Assembly (NCBI GenBank): GCA_028826165.1
Contig: JAPDFW010000110.1
Span: 122,290-186,289 of the forward strand
Reading direction: 5' to 3'
DNA length: 64,000 nucleotides
Source: Anaeramoeba ignava
Lineage: Eukaryota > Metamonada > Anaeramoebidae
Shown here in pieces: positions 34,609 through 46,686 of the stretch. A model generated the notes under the pieces. It ran no database searches, had not been told where the DNA came from, and saw only the letters and a list, made by a program, of their open reading frames with translations. Position 1 is the stretch's first letter, and every line of letters begins with the position of its first letter. Position numbers and translations under genes: made by a program.

Positions 34609-37530
34609 TTAAAGTAATCTGCTTCTTCTTTCATAAACTTCTTTTCTTAATTTTCTTAAATGATATAAATTTCTTAATCTTCTAAATTCTTTCAAAAATG
34701 TTTCAAGATTAATTTCATCTGATTTAAATTTACTTGCAAGTTCTTCAGATTCAGAATTTGCAATTTCTTTTGCTTCTTCTAATTTTTCAATATAAAATTC
34801 AGGTTTTTTACTTTCTTTCAATGTGTTTCTTATTTCAACTTTTTGTTGATAATTTGTTCTTAAATCTCTTAAAATTTGTTGTTGTTTTTTCAATTCATTT
34901 TCATATTGAATTTTTTCATTCTTAATTTTTTCAATTTCAAAACTAACTTGAGCAATTTGATTATTTAAACCTTCTTTAATTTCAATTTTTTGTTTTTTTG
35001 TTTGTGAATTGTCAAAAAATTCTTTGTATTTTTTTGGATCTTTAAGAATCATTTTTAATTGTTTTTTATCAAGTAAATCTAATTCATCATCTAATGAATT
35101 AATTTGTGGTTTTGTTTCATTTGTTTCAATATTTGTTTCAATATTTGTTTCAACATTTGCTGTTATATTTGGGTTTATTGGAAGTGGATCTAAATTCTCT
35201 TCTTTTTCTTGTGGATTAAAAGAAGGATCTTCTAATTGATTTAAATTTATTTCGTTTTCTTGTGGATTAAAAGAAGGTTTTAAAGGACTTGTTGATTGAT
35301 TTAAATTCATATCTTTTTCTTGTGGATTAAAAGAAGGTTTTGAAGGACTTGTTGATTGATTTCCATATTGATTTCCAAATTGATTTTCAAATTGATTTAG
35401 TGATTGATCTCCAAATTTATTTCCATATTGATTTCCATATTGGTTTCCATATTGATTTCCAAATTGTGGAGGTGATTGATTTTGAAATTGTTTTGAAAAC
35501 TCATTTAAATTGCTTTCGGTTTCTTGCGAATGAAAATATGGATTTGTTGGGCTTATTGATGGGTTTTTATATTGAGGTACTTGAATGTTCGTACTTTTTG
35601 TATTTAAATATGGATTCATTCCGATTCCTGTTTGTTTGATTTCTCTTGAAATTGGTGGTGAATCTGCTTCTAATTTTTTTACTAATTCTGATATGAAATC
35701 TCCTACATCTGTGTGAATACTCCAGTTTATTAACTTTGTATGATTTCTTATTGATCCATCTTCTTTATCAACAAATGGATGTAGAATTTTTGGTTCTACT
35801 TTAAGTTGTGGTGGTTTTTCTGGGAATCTTTCAGGAAGAGTTCTATTTTTTTTTTTGGATTTATTAATAAATAAATTTATATTTATATTTATATTTATAT
35901 TTATATTTATATTTATATTTATATTTATATTTATATTTATATTTATATTTATATTTATATTTATATTTATATTTATATTTATATTTATATTTATATTTAT
36001 ATTTATATTTATATTTATATTTATATTTATATTTATATTTATATTTATATTTATATTTATATTTATATTTATATTTATATTTATATTTATATTTATATTT
36101 ATATTTATATTTATATTTATATTTATATTTATATTTATATTTATATTTATATTTATATTTATATTTATATTTATATTTATATTTATATTTATATTTATAT
36201 TTATATTTATATTTATATTTATATTTATATTTTTATATTTTATATTTATATTTATATTTATATATTTATATTTTATTTTATATATTTATATTTTATTTTT
36301 ATATTTATATTTATATTTATATTTATATTTATATTTATATTTATATTTATATTTATATTTATATTTATTTATATTTATATTTATATTTATATTTATATTT
36401 ATATTTATATTTATATTTATATTTATATTTATAATTTATATTTATATTTATATTTTATATTTATAATTATTTATATTTATATTTATATTTATATTTATAT
36501 TTATATTTATATTTATATTTATATTTATATTTTATATTTTATATTTATATTTATGTTTATATTTTTTATATTTATATTTATATTTATATTTATATTTATA
36601 TTTATATTTATATTTAGATATTTATATTTATATTTATATTTATGTATTTATATTTATATTTTATATTTATTTATATTTTATGTTTTTATTTATATTTATA
36701 TTTATATTTATATTTATATTTATATTTATATTTATATTTATATTTATATTTATATTTATATTTATATTTTATATTTATATTTTAGTATTTATGTTTATAT
36801 TTATATTTATATTTATATTTATATTTATATTTATATTTATATTTATATTTATATTTATATTTATATTTATATTTATATTTATATTTATATTTATATTTAT
36901 ATTTATGTTTATATTTATATATTTATGTTTATATTTATTTTATATTTTATTTATTTTATATTTTTTATTTTTATATATTTATATTTATATTTATATTTTA
37001 TATTTATATTTTATATTTATATTTATATTTATATTTATATTTATATTTATATTTATATTTATATTTATATTTATATTTATATTTATATTTATATTTATAT
37101 TTATATTTATATTTATATTTATATTTATATTTATATTTATATTTATATTTATATTTATATTTATATTTATTTTAAATTTTAGAATTTATATTTATATTTT
37201 ATATTTATATTTATATTTATATTTATATAAGGAAAAATTTAAAAATTTTAATTTTATATTTATATTTATATTTTTATATTTATATTTATATTTTATATTT
37301 ATATTTATATTTTTATATTTTAAAATTTATATTTATATTTATATTTATATTTATATTTATATTTATATTTAAATTAAATTTCGTATTATTTACATTTCAA
37401 GGAACACTTTCCCATCTCTTAAATTTACAGGAATTTTCATAAAGTTTAAATCATGACCATATTCAAGACTTTGATTTTTAGAAAGTAAAGAACTAATTTG
37501 TTTGTCTCTGTGTTCTAAAAAATTTGTCAT
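34609..37530 (-). CDS. VPS37: ESCRT-I subunit VPS37, two exons
   Basis: Exons 37530-37394 and 35842-34609 join through a split Ile codon to 456 residues. The N-terminal region (about 1-125: [16 protein letters not shown], then [20 protein letters not shown] and [17 protein letters not shown]) resembles the UEV-like domain of VPS37A. A Gln/Asn/Pro-rich linker with repeats of FGNQYGNQ and KPSFNPQE follows (about 150-290). The C-terminal Mod(r) domain (about 300-456) ends in the diagnostic [24 protein letters not shown]37 lets ESCRT-I sort ubiquitinated cargo into multivesicular endosomes. The start is divergent from PSAT with 190 bases between. Confidence 0.9.
35843..37393. repeat. Intronic (ATATTT)n hexamer satellite
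   Basis: The 1,551-base VPS37 intron is almost entirely TATATT/ATATTT, with the first ~350 bases (35876-36230) perfectly periodic. Frame-breaking variants cluster in 36230-37000. Large plus-strand frames of Ile-Phe or Tyr-Ile here are artefacts. Confidence 0.93.
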
Positions 37531-37720
37531 ATAAAAAAATGAAAAAAATGAAAAAAAAAAATGAAAAATAAAAGGAGAAAAAAATTAATTTAAAAAGGAA
37601 AAAAATTAAAAAAAAAAAGGAGAAAAATAAATTTTTTTTTACAACAAAACATTTCATTTTTTCCTTTTTAAATTAATTTAAATCCAATCAGGAAAATCAA
37701 TTTTGAATTTTAAAATTAAA

Positions 37721-39408
37721 ATGAATTACGGAAGAAAATTCAATTTTTCACCTGGGTTTGTTATTAAAAAATTAATTTCAAATCTTTAAAAAAAAAAATT
37801 TTTTTTTTCTCAATTTAAAATCAATAAAAATAAAACTGATTGAAATTTTTTTTTAAAATAAAATACAAATAAAAAAGACCAGCAATTATGCCTGAATCTG
37901 TTTTAAAAAAAGCAGCTGATGAAATGCTTAATTATCAAGGAACAGGTTTGAATTAATCTTTTTTTTAAAAAAAAAATTATTCAAAATTAATATTTGCTTT
38001 TTTTTTTTGTTTTATAATTATTTTTTAGGAATTAGTGTAATGGAAATGAGTCACAGAAGTAAAGAATTTGAAGCAATTCTTAAAGGAGCAGATGATAATC
38101 TTAGAAAGTTATTAAATATCCCTGATACATATGCTATTCTTTATCTTCAAGGTTTTACATTAAATTTTACATTAAATTTTAATTTTAATTTTAATTTTAA
38201 TTCTAATTTTAATTTCCAAATCAAATTTAATTATAATTTCCAAATCAAATTTAAGGTGGTGCTCATTACCAATTTAGTGCAATTCCATTGAATCTTCTTG
38301 GTGATAAAAAAAAGGCAGATTATATTATTACAGGATCATGGTCAGAACGAGCAGCCAAAGAAGCAGAAAAATATTGCGAAGTTAATGTTGTCACAAAACC
38401 CACAAAATTCAATACAATTCCAGATAAAAAAGAATGGAAATTATCACCTGATGCTGCTTATGTTTACATGTAAAGATAAATTTTAATATAAATTTTAATA
38501 TAAATTTTAATATAAATATTAATTTTAATTTAAATATAAATTTTAATATAAATTTTAATATAAATTTTAATATAAATTTTAATATAAATTTAAATATTAA
38601 TTTAGGTGCGATAATGAAACCATTTTTGGAGTTGAATTTCCAGATATTCCAGATACTGGTGATATTCCTCTTGTTGCTGATATGTCTTCCAACTTTCTTT
38701 CAAGACCTTTTGATATTACTAAATTCGGACTTGTTTATGCATGTGCTCAAAAGAATTTTGGAATGGCGTAAGAAAACTAACTTTAGTTTTATAAATATAA
38801 ATATAGATATAATTATTTAAAATATAATTATAAAATTGATGAAAAATAGTGGATTAACAATTGTGGTTGTCAGAAAAGATCTTATTGGAAACGCAAGAAA
38901 AGATACACCAATGTTAATGGACTATAAATTACAATTTGATAGCAGAAGTCTTTATAACACTCCTTCAACTTATTGCATTTATATTGCTGCTTTAATTTTT
39001 GATTGGATGGTTGAACAAGGAGGTCTTGAAGCATTCGATAAACTTAACAAGGAAAAAAGTAAAACCATTTATGATGCAATTGAAAACTCTAATGGATTCT
39101 TTTATTCTCCTGTTGATGCTAAATGCAGATCAAGAATGAATATCCCATTCTTAGCTAAAGATACTTCATTGGAAAAATTATTTATGGAAGAAGCTGGAAA
39201 ATTAGATTTGATTGGTCTTCAAGGGCACAGATCTGTTGGTGCTTTCAGAGCTAGGTTTGTTTTTTATTTTTTATATTATTTATATTTATTTATTTTTGTT
39301 TTTGTTTTTGTTTTTGTTTTTAGTATTTACAATGCTTTCCCACTTGAAGGTTGCAAGAAATTAGCTACATTTATGAAGGATTTCCAAGAAAAACATGAAA
39401 AGAAATGA
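37721..39408 (+). CDS. PSAT: Phosphoserine aminotransferase, seven exons
   Basis: Exons 37721-37755, 37878-37945, 38029-38151, 38256-38469, 38606-38767, 38850-39254 and 39324-39408 agree in phase and give 363 residues, the usual PSAT length. Conserved blocks are [75 protein letters not shown] and [18 protein letters not shown], which holds the PLP-binding Lys. The end of the fold is [19 protein letters not shown]. It is a class V aminotransferase that converts 3-phosphohydroxypyruvate and glutamate to phosphoserine in serine synthesis. The C-terminus lacks an obvious organelle signal, so it is probably cytosolic. Confidence 0.96.
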
Positions 39409-39599
39409 AGATTTTTCTAAATCATTTTTTTTTTCATTCCACTTTTTTCCATTCCACTTTTTTTTTCAATTAGTCAAATCAAAAAGATTTTTTTTTCTTT
39501 TCTTTTTTCTTTTTCTTTTTCTTTTTCTTTTAGCTCATAAAAAAAAGCTTTCAAGTTCCTTTTTCTTTTCCCTTTTTTTTAGATTTTGAATATTAATTT

Positions 39600-40386
39600 T
39601 TAGAAAAAAAAATCAATATTTTTCTTTAAAACTAAATCATAAACTTTTGGATTTTTTGGAGTTTCTAAAGAATCAAGTAAATTACAAATTATTATTCCTT
39701 TTTCATTTTGATTTTCCATTTTGATTTTCATTAGAAATAGTTTGATTCATTAATTCCATAAAAATAGATTCTCCAATTGATCTAATTTCTTGATTTTCTT
39801 GTTCTTCATGAAGACAAAAAAGAAAAATAGATTGATAGATTTGAATTGTGAAACCAGAAGAATTAATTTTAGAAATTTTTTGAAGTTTAGATAGTATTTC
39901 CAAAGATAAAATTCTAGTTCGAAGATCTTTATCTCTAATTTTGATTACTAAAATTGGAATTGATTCAATCAAAATTGAAGACAAGAATTGATCGTTTTGT
40001 TCCATTTCTTCAATTATTTTATCTAAACCTAAAACAATTTCTCTTCTTACAGTTGCTGTTGGATCTAATTTTAAAGATTGAAATAAGCAATGAATAGTTT
40101 GACTTTTTGGAATTACAATTTTTTTCAATTGTTTTTGTTTAAATTTGGATTGATTTTTGATTTGATTAAGAAAATGAAAATGAGTAAAAAGAATTTTAAC
40201 AGCTTGAACTCTCATTTCAAAAGAGGGATCTGTTGATAAGATCATTTGAGAAATTTGAAATTTTTTTTTAGGGAAAATTTCTTTTAAAAGAATAAAAGCA
40301 GATAATCTTTCTTTATGATTAACAAAGTAATTTTGAGTTTCTTCTAAAAGAATTCTGTAAATTTTTTCTATAAATGGATGTTTCAA
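39600..40386 (-). pseudogene. HEAT-repeat-like gene, frame broken by a 13-base tandem duplication
   Basis: The main frame (40386-39703) encodes helical repeats (FEMRVQAVKILFTHFHFL, TVRREIVLGLDKIIEEM, LRTRILSLEILSKL) typical of HEAT/ARM proteins. It stops soon after a perfect 13-base tandem duplication (39704-39716 and 39717-39729). Skipping one copy restores a frame that continues with GIIICNLLDSLETPKNPKVY and ends at 39600. The upstream side merges into a 9-base repeat and no clean start codon is visible; the first residue of the open stretch is Leu. It may be a decaying gene, a polymorphic allele or an assembly error. The specific HEAT family is not recognised. Confidence 0.5.
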
Positions 40387-40847
40387 ATTATTTTGATTAT
40401 TTAGATTATTTTGATTATTTTGATTATTTTGATTATTTTGATTATTTAAATTATTTTGATTATTTTGATTATTTTGATTATATTTAAATTATTTTGATTA
40501 TTTTAAATTATTTAAATTATTTTGATTATTTTGATTATTTTGATTATTTTGATTATTTAAATTATTTTGATTATTTTAAATGATTATTTTGATTATTTAA
40601 ATTATTTAAATTATTTATTTAGATTATTTTGATTATTTAAATTATTTAAATTATTTAAATTATTTAAATTATTTAGATATTTAAATTATTTAAATTATTT
40701 AAATTATTTTGATTATTTAAATTATTTAGATTATTTTGATTATTTTGATTATTTAAATTATTTAAATTATTTTGATTATTTTGATTATTTAAATTATTTA
40801 GATTATTTAGATTATTTAGATTATTTTGATTATTTAAATTATTTTTG
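40387..40847. repeat. (ATTATTTTG/ATTATTTAA)n nonamer repeat
   Basis: A period-9 array which on the minus strand would encode Asn-Asn-Gln or Asn-Asn-Leu. Insertions of 1-4 bases and one deletion put it out of frame several times, so it is either an intron or a decayed coding repeat leading into the HEAT-like frame. Confidence 0.8.
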
Positions 40848-41300
40848 ATTATTTTTATTCTGTCCATTTAATTTTTCACAAATTAAATTGAAAAATGGAT
40901 AATTATTTGATTATTTTGAATTCAATTTTTCAAAATAAAAAGGATTTTTCCACATTTTGATATAATTAATCAAAAATGATAAATAAATTTTATTTAGATT
41001 ATTTGTTCATCTTCTTCAAGAATTTTAAAATTAAATTTGAATTGAAAAATAATTGAAAAGATTTAGATGATTTAATTTTTGAATTGATTTAAAATTATTT
41101 TTATTCTGTCCATTTAATTTTTCACAAATTAAATTTAAAAAAGAGAATGATAAATAACTTTTTGATCAATTTTATTCTTTTAAATGTAAAAACAATTGAC
41201 ATTTATTTTTGTTCTAAAAATTATTTTTAATTGATTTTAAATTTTTGTTTAAAAAAGAATAAAAATAACTTTTTGATTAATTTTATTCTTTTAAATAAAA
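40848..41300 (-). other. Duplicated coding-like fragments upstream of the HEAT-like gene
   Basis: A 42-base exact direct repeat occurs at 40848-40889 and 41094-41135; on the minus strand both read NLICEKLNGQNKNN. A second imperfect pair lies at about 41146-41185 and 41260-41298. Other short frames (MWKNPFYFEKLNSK, FKILEEDEQII) are interrupted by stops. This looks like remnants of duplicated exons; a real 5' end of the HEAT-like gene may be hidden here. Confidence 0.4.
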
Positions 41301-41530
41301 AAAAAATTTTGTTCCACTTTTTAAAAATTGAAAAAATAAAAATTAAAAATTGAAAAATAAAAAATAAAAGAAAAATTAAAGAAAAAATAAAGAAAAAAAA
41401 CAATAAATTTCCATTATTTTGTTTGTAAAATAAAAAATAAATGCCGGATTTTTCAAATTTATGGAATTTTGATTTCATTTTTTTTTTGTAGAAAATTTGA
41501 ATCCAGAATAAAATGTGAACAAAAATTGAT

Positions 41531-42663
41531 TTAAATTTTATTTGTTGAATCAAGACCTAATTCATCTTGACTTACTAAAGAATCAGGATCTCTTGGTTTT
41601 AAAAATGCATTTATATCTTCAGATTCAGCTAAATCATTATCTTGTAATAAATGATTTAAATATTTCTCAAGATCTTGTTTTCTTTGTTCTATAAATTTCT
41701 CTTTCATATTTCCAATAACTTTTTTTGCTGGTAATTTACTATCTTTCATTTCAACTGGAAAATTCTTTTTTAACTTTTGATTTTAAATTTTAATTTTAAT
41801 TTTAATTTAAATTTAAATTTTGATTTTGATTTTGATTTTGATTTTAATTTTGATTTTAATTTTGATTTTAATTTAGATTTTGATTTTAATTTTATAAATG
41901 AATTTTGATTTTGATTTAGATTTTGATTTTAATTTTGATTTTAATTTTGATTTTGATTTTAATTTTGATTTTAATTTTGATTTTAATTTTAATTTTGATT
42001 TTGATTTTAATTTTAATTTTAATTTTGATTTTAATTTTAATTTTAATTTTAATTTTGATTTAAATTTTGATTTAAATTTTGATTTTGATTTTGATTTAGA
42101 TTTTAATTTTGGTTTTGATTTTAATTTTATAAATGAATTTTGATTTAGATTTTGATTTTAATTTTATAAATGAATTTTGATTTTGATTTTAGTTTTGATT
42201 TTAATTTTGGTTTAAATTTTAATTTTGATTTTGATTTTAATTTAGATTTCGATTTTAATTTTATAAATGAATTTTGGTTTCGATTTTAATTTTGATTTTA
42301 ATTTTAATCTTGATTTTAAATTTGATTTAGATTTTGATTTTAATTTTGATTTTATAAATGAATTTTGATTTTAATTTTGATTTTGATTTTAATTTTATAA
42401 ATGAATTTTGATTTTGATTTAGATTTTGATTTTGATTTTGATTTTAATTTTAATTTTGATTTTAATTTTGAAAAAAAAATTTTTTCTTATTTAAAATCAA
42501 AAAAAAAAAGTATTTATTTTACAGTTTTATGTAAAGTAACAAATTCAGAGTATCTTTTCCAAACACCCCAAAGTTGAGTTCCTTGTCTAACTGCAACTAA
42601 ATATTCAATATGTCCATCAGTTTTTCTGGATTTTGTAAATTTTACAACCAATTCTTGTGACAT
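41531..42663 (-). CDS. Small PX-domain protein (SNX3/Grd19-like), two exons
   Basis: Exons 42663-42523 and 41764-41531 join in phase 0 to 124 residues, little more than a PX domain. The first exon has YLVAVRQGTQLWGVWKRYSE with the phosphoinositide-binding Arg-Tyr pair. The second has SKLPAKKVIGNMKEKFIEQR followed by KDLEKYL-like helices (QDLEKYLNHLLQD) and ends PRDPDSLVSQDELGLDSTNK. PX domains bind PI3P on endosomes, and SNX3-type proteins direct retromer cargo recycling. Identification as SNX3-like rests on size only. The intron between the exons is a 758-base repeat. Confidence 0.85.
41765..42522. repeat. Intronic ATTTTG/ATTTTA hexamer array
   Basis: The PX intron is built of GATTTT and AATTTT hexamers, with a longer sub-unit containing TTTTATAAATGAATTTTG recurring at about 41890, 42125, 42165, 42260, 42350 and 42395, a higher-order repeat. 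Confidence 0.85.
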
Positions 42664-42830
42664 TTAAAAAGAAAAAAGAAAAAATGAAAAATGAAAAAAG
42701 AAAAACGAAAAATGAAAAATGAAAATTTTTTTCTGAAAGAATTTTAAAAAAAAAAAAGCGAATTCGAGAAAAAAGAAAAGAAAAAAAAAGAAAAGAAATG
42801 ATTATAAAAGAGATTAAAAGGAGGAATTAA

Positions 42831-45800
42831 TTATTTACATCCAATAAAATTTTTGGAATTTCTTTTTATCATTCTTAAATATAATCCAATAGAATAAACA
42901 ATAAATCCAACACAAAGTGAAAAACTAAAATAATATAATCCATATGATGTTTTTTTAGTTGATGAAACAAATGGAATAATTCCTCCAATTCCCCAATTTG
43001 ATTGTGGTATTTTAAGACTTGAAATAATTGTAAGAAGTGTTAACGATAATGTTTGAATATTATTTGCTCGAATTGAAATGAATGGTTTTAAAATAAGATG
43101 TGTAATCAAGAAAACAATACAAAATATTGTTGAAATTGTTGCATTTGTTATTGGAGTTGTTATATAAGCTTGAAATATCAAAAGAAGAACTTTCCAAATC
43201 ATCATTAAAATTCCAAACCAATAAAATTTAGATCTAAATGGATTGTAAAAAATATTCAAAACACATATTTTATGAACAACTCTTTTGTATCTAAAAAGAA
43301 TATAAAATAACACGAATGGGAAGAAGAGAAAGAACAACTGCAAGAAAAATGAGGAATTTTTGAATTGGATTATAACAAACTAATTCAGGATAAAGAAATA
43401 ATCTTTTTTGATTTGTGTTTGGAGGAATTCCAAGAACTAAACAAGATGTTAAATTAAAAACAACATCAAGAACAACAGGATAAGTAAGAAAAAGAAGAGT
43501 AGCAACAGTAATATTGATTCTAGTCAAGAAAGGAATTGAAACATAACTAACACGATTAACTTCAGCAATAAAATTTGATTTTAGAAATCCAATTCGAGTT
43601 TTTTTATTAGGAGTATTATCTTCTTCAGAAATATCAGTTGGTGTTCTTATAAGAGTATCGGTAACAATAGAAGAAGAGGAAAGATCATCAGAAGTATAGA
43701 TATTATGACGTTCAGCAAGATGCCATTTTGCCTTATTGAACTGCAAATGAACTACTTGTTCTTGTGATTTTTGGATAGGTATATTATTTGATGTTGTGTT
43801 TTTCATTTGAGATAAATTTGAATGATTTCGTGCATGAACATGTGAATAAGTATCCAAATTTGGGTATTGAGGTAAATTTTGAAAATGATACGAAATAACA
43901 CCTTGTGTTGATTCTTTCCCCTCTTTGAAGATTATTATCTGATGTGTTTTTTCCTGAATCTTCTAGTGAAAATGCAATATCTAAATCAAAAAGTGTTAAA
44001 TCATCAGGTGAGCGTTGTGCATTGGAATTATCAATATATTCTCGAAAATAGTTTTTGTAATCTTTGTAATTGTATTCTTCTTCTGAATCTGTATCTGTTG
44101 GCGTTCCAGTTATTTCAACAAATTGATTATCTTTTCGAAGCTTTTGATGCTTGAATAAAACAATAATGTAAATAAAACATGCAAGTAATATTGTTGAAAA
44201 TGGTCCAATTAATCGCATTAATAATTTTTGGATTGAATTGATTGAACTTGATGATGGGCATTCTCCAAAATTGTAGAAAATAGGGAGATAAGCTTGAAGA
44301 TTGAAAATATCAGAAAATGAAAGAAGAAACATCCAAAAAAAATCTTTTTTTTTAGATTCCATACTTGGTAATACAATTCGAAGAATTTGGAAAAAAAATG
44401 TAAAAATATGGAAATTTGCAGTTGATCCATGTTGAATTTTGAGGAAACTCCAAACAATCCAAATTGCTTTTGGAATTAAAAGTAAAATATAAATTCCAAC
44501 TTGATCTTGGCAATCTTTTAATGGTTTGCAAACTTCTCCAGGCATTAATGTTTCAGTATAATTATCTTCACATTGAGAACATAATATTCCTTTTCGATTG
44601 TTGTAACATTCATTATAAAGTAAAAGTGTTGTGTTTTCAATACTTGGAGCTGAGCAGAAATTAGGTGGACATGGAAAAAATTTGATTATTCCATTTTCTT
44701 GTTCAATTCCATTAAATCCAAGTTTAGAATAAATTGCTGCACTTCCTTTGCATAATCCTTCTTGTGGACAATCAAAACATTGTTGAATTCCCATGTGGTT
44801 TGTTCCTTTATGGAGTGAATAAGTACCAACAGGACAAGGTAAACATTGTATTTTCATTAATTCTTTGTATTTATTAACTAGTGTTTGTGTAGATTGACTG
44901 TATTTATTATATTGGTCGCCTTGAGCACAATAAAAATCAAAATTAGTAAATATAGGAGAAGTTGGTGTTAAGAAAAAAAGAACAGTATCATGAGGTTTAG
45001 CAATACTCCATTCATTTCCTTCTAATGAAATTTGACCGATTGACATGAAGAAAATTTCAGAACCAACAGTTGCATCATTTGCTCCAAATTTTGTATTTGA
45101 AGATGAAAAACTATTGATATCTCTCAAATAGAAACCTGCTCCTTGAAGTGCTTGATTATTATCTATTGTGTTATTTTGAGTATATGCTAATATTGGTGCA
45201 TGAATATAACAAGCTCCTCCATTTTCTCCAATATTATATATAAATTGATTATTCAAAATATAAAGTTGGTTTGCAATGTCTTGTCCTTCAGTCATGTATT
45301 CTAAATTGTCTAATCCAACAGCAATACCTCCACTGTATCCACTATTACCGCTAATATTGTTATTATCGAATTGTAATACTACATCATTCATAAGTCCATT
45401 AAACTTCAAACCAAATCCACCAGCTACTTCTCTTCCATGATTGTTTGTGATATAATTTGAATCAACAAGTAAATTGAGATTATTGCATTCTGAAAAATAA
45501 ACCATTCCAATTCCTCCAAAAGATGATCCATTATTAATAGTGATATTGTTTTGTTTGAATTCAAAGCTTAGATTGTAGTTTTCCTCAATTGATTTAACAA
45601 GTATAGCTCCAGAAGCAGATCCAAGATTATTATAAAAATTATTTTGATTAATTTGGAACATTGTGTCATTAAAAGATTCCAAATAATATATTTCTAAACC
45701 ACCAGATTCACCACTATTTCCACTTATACTATTTTGAGAAAAATCAATAAAAACAGGAGAAACAGAAACATTTCTCAAAACAATTGAGATTGCACCACCT

Positions 45801-46408
45801 CCGTTATTAGGATTTGTATTATTAAAAAAACTAGAATCTTGAATTAAAACATTTGGAGAATCTTCAATAAGAACAGCGCCAGCAAAAACATCACCATTAA
45901 CAGCACCTAAAACAACTTGATTATAACTAAATATGCAATTTTTGATTGTAATATTTGCATTTCTAACAGTTATAGCAGGTCCTCCGTTTCCTTGAAATTC
46001 CCAAGACATTAATTTCGTGTTTCTAATTTCTATATTTTCCAAATAAACATTGCCAAGTCCATTAAAACCAAAACCGAATGTTGATCCACCACAATCAATG
46101 ATAACATTTCCACCAATTCCTTTTATTGATATACTTTTGTTTGTCCACCAATTACAATTGGAAGAACTGTATTCACCACTATAAACATATATTTCATCTC
46201 CTGAAACGCATTTATTAACGGCTCTTGATATAAGATCGCATAATGCTTCTCCTTCACTATAATAGCATTGTTTGCTTTTTCCATCAACTGATACAAACAT
46301 TTTTGCTGTTGAAACTTTTCCAATTAATGTTGTTATGATTATTCCAATTAATATTTGAATTAAAATATTATTTTGTATTTTTTTAAGTGTTTTTTTAATT
46401 TTAATCAT
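42831..46408 (-). CDS. Beta-helix, Cys-rich, multi-pass membrane protein, copy 1 (two frame breaks)
   Basis: Read with two one-base corrections (GGGG at 43918-43921, CCC at 43318-43320, both read on the minus strand) the gene encodes about 1,191 residues. A signal peptide (about 1-35, ending KVSTA) precedes parallel beta-helix repeats (about 60-490) rich in GGAI, NN and SGN motifs like polymorphic outer-membrane repeats. A Cys-rich domain (about 510-640: CLPCPVGTYS, CFDCPQEGLCKG, CSQCEDNY) follows. Then come some four membrane helices, an acidic cytoplasmic linker (TDTDSEEE) and about six more helices (INITVATLLFLTYPVVLDVV ... FSLCVGFIVYSIGLYL). A surface receptor or adhesion protein is likely but unproven. 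Between the breaks all three frames carry homologous sequence, so the parts belong to one gene. Confidence 0.8.
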
Positions 46409-46686
46409 TTTAAAAAATTAATAGAAATAGATTTTTTTTGTGTTTTCTTTTTTTTTTTTCTTTGTTTCTTTTTAAAAAAAAAAAATTTTGAAATACTAAG
46501 TGAAGTAAAAAAAAAAAGGAAAAATAAAAGAAAATAAGAAAAAAAATGAAGTTTAATAAAAGAAAATAATATTTTTTTTTTCTTATTAAATTTATGAGTC
46601 ATCTTCCTCTTTCAAAAAGAAAAAAAAAAAAGAAAAGAAAAAAAAGAAAAGAAATGATTATAAAAGAGATTAAAAAGAGGAATTAA
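46409..46686. other. Spacer between the two beta-helix genes
   Basis: Poly-A/T and A/G runs. The segment before 46687 repeats the 3' flank of copy 1 (AAAGAGATTAAAAGGAGGAATTA-like, just after 42790), so the duplication includes the 3' untranslated region. No gene is seen. Confidence 0.55.

Noticed and set aside
35855..37372. Frames of 200-230 codons of Ile-Phe and Tyr-Ile
   Set aside because: Artefacts of the ATATTT array inside the VPS37 intron. No varied protein sequence.
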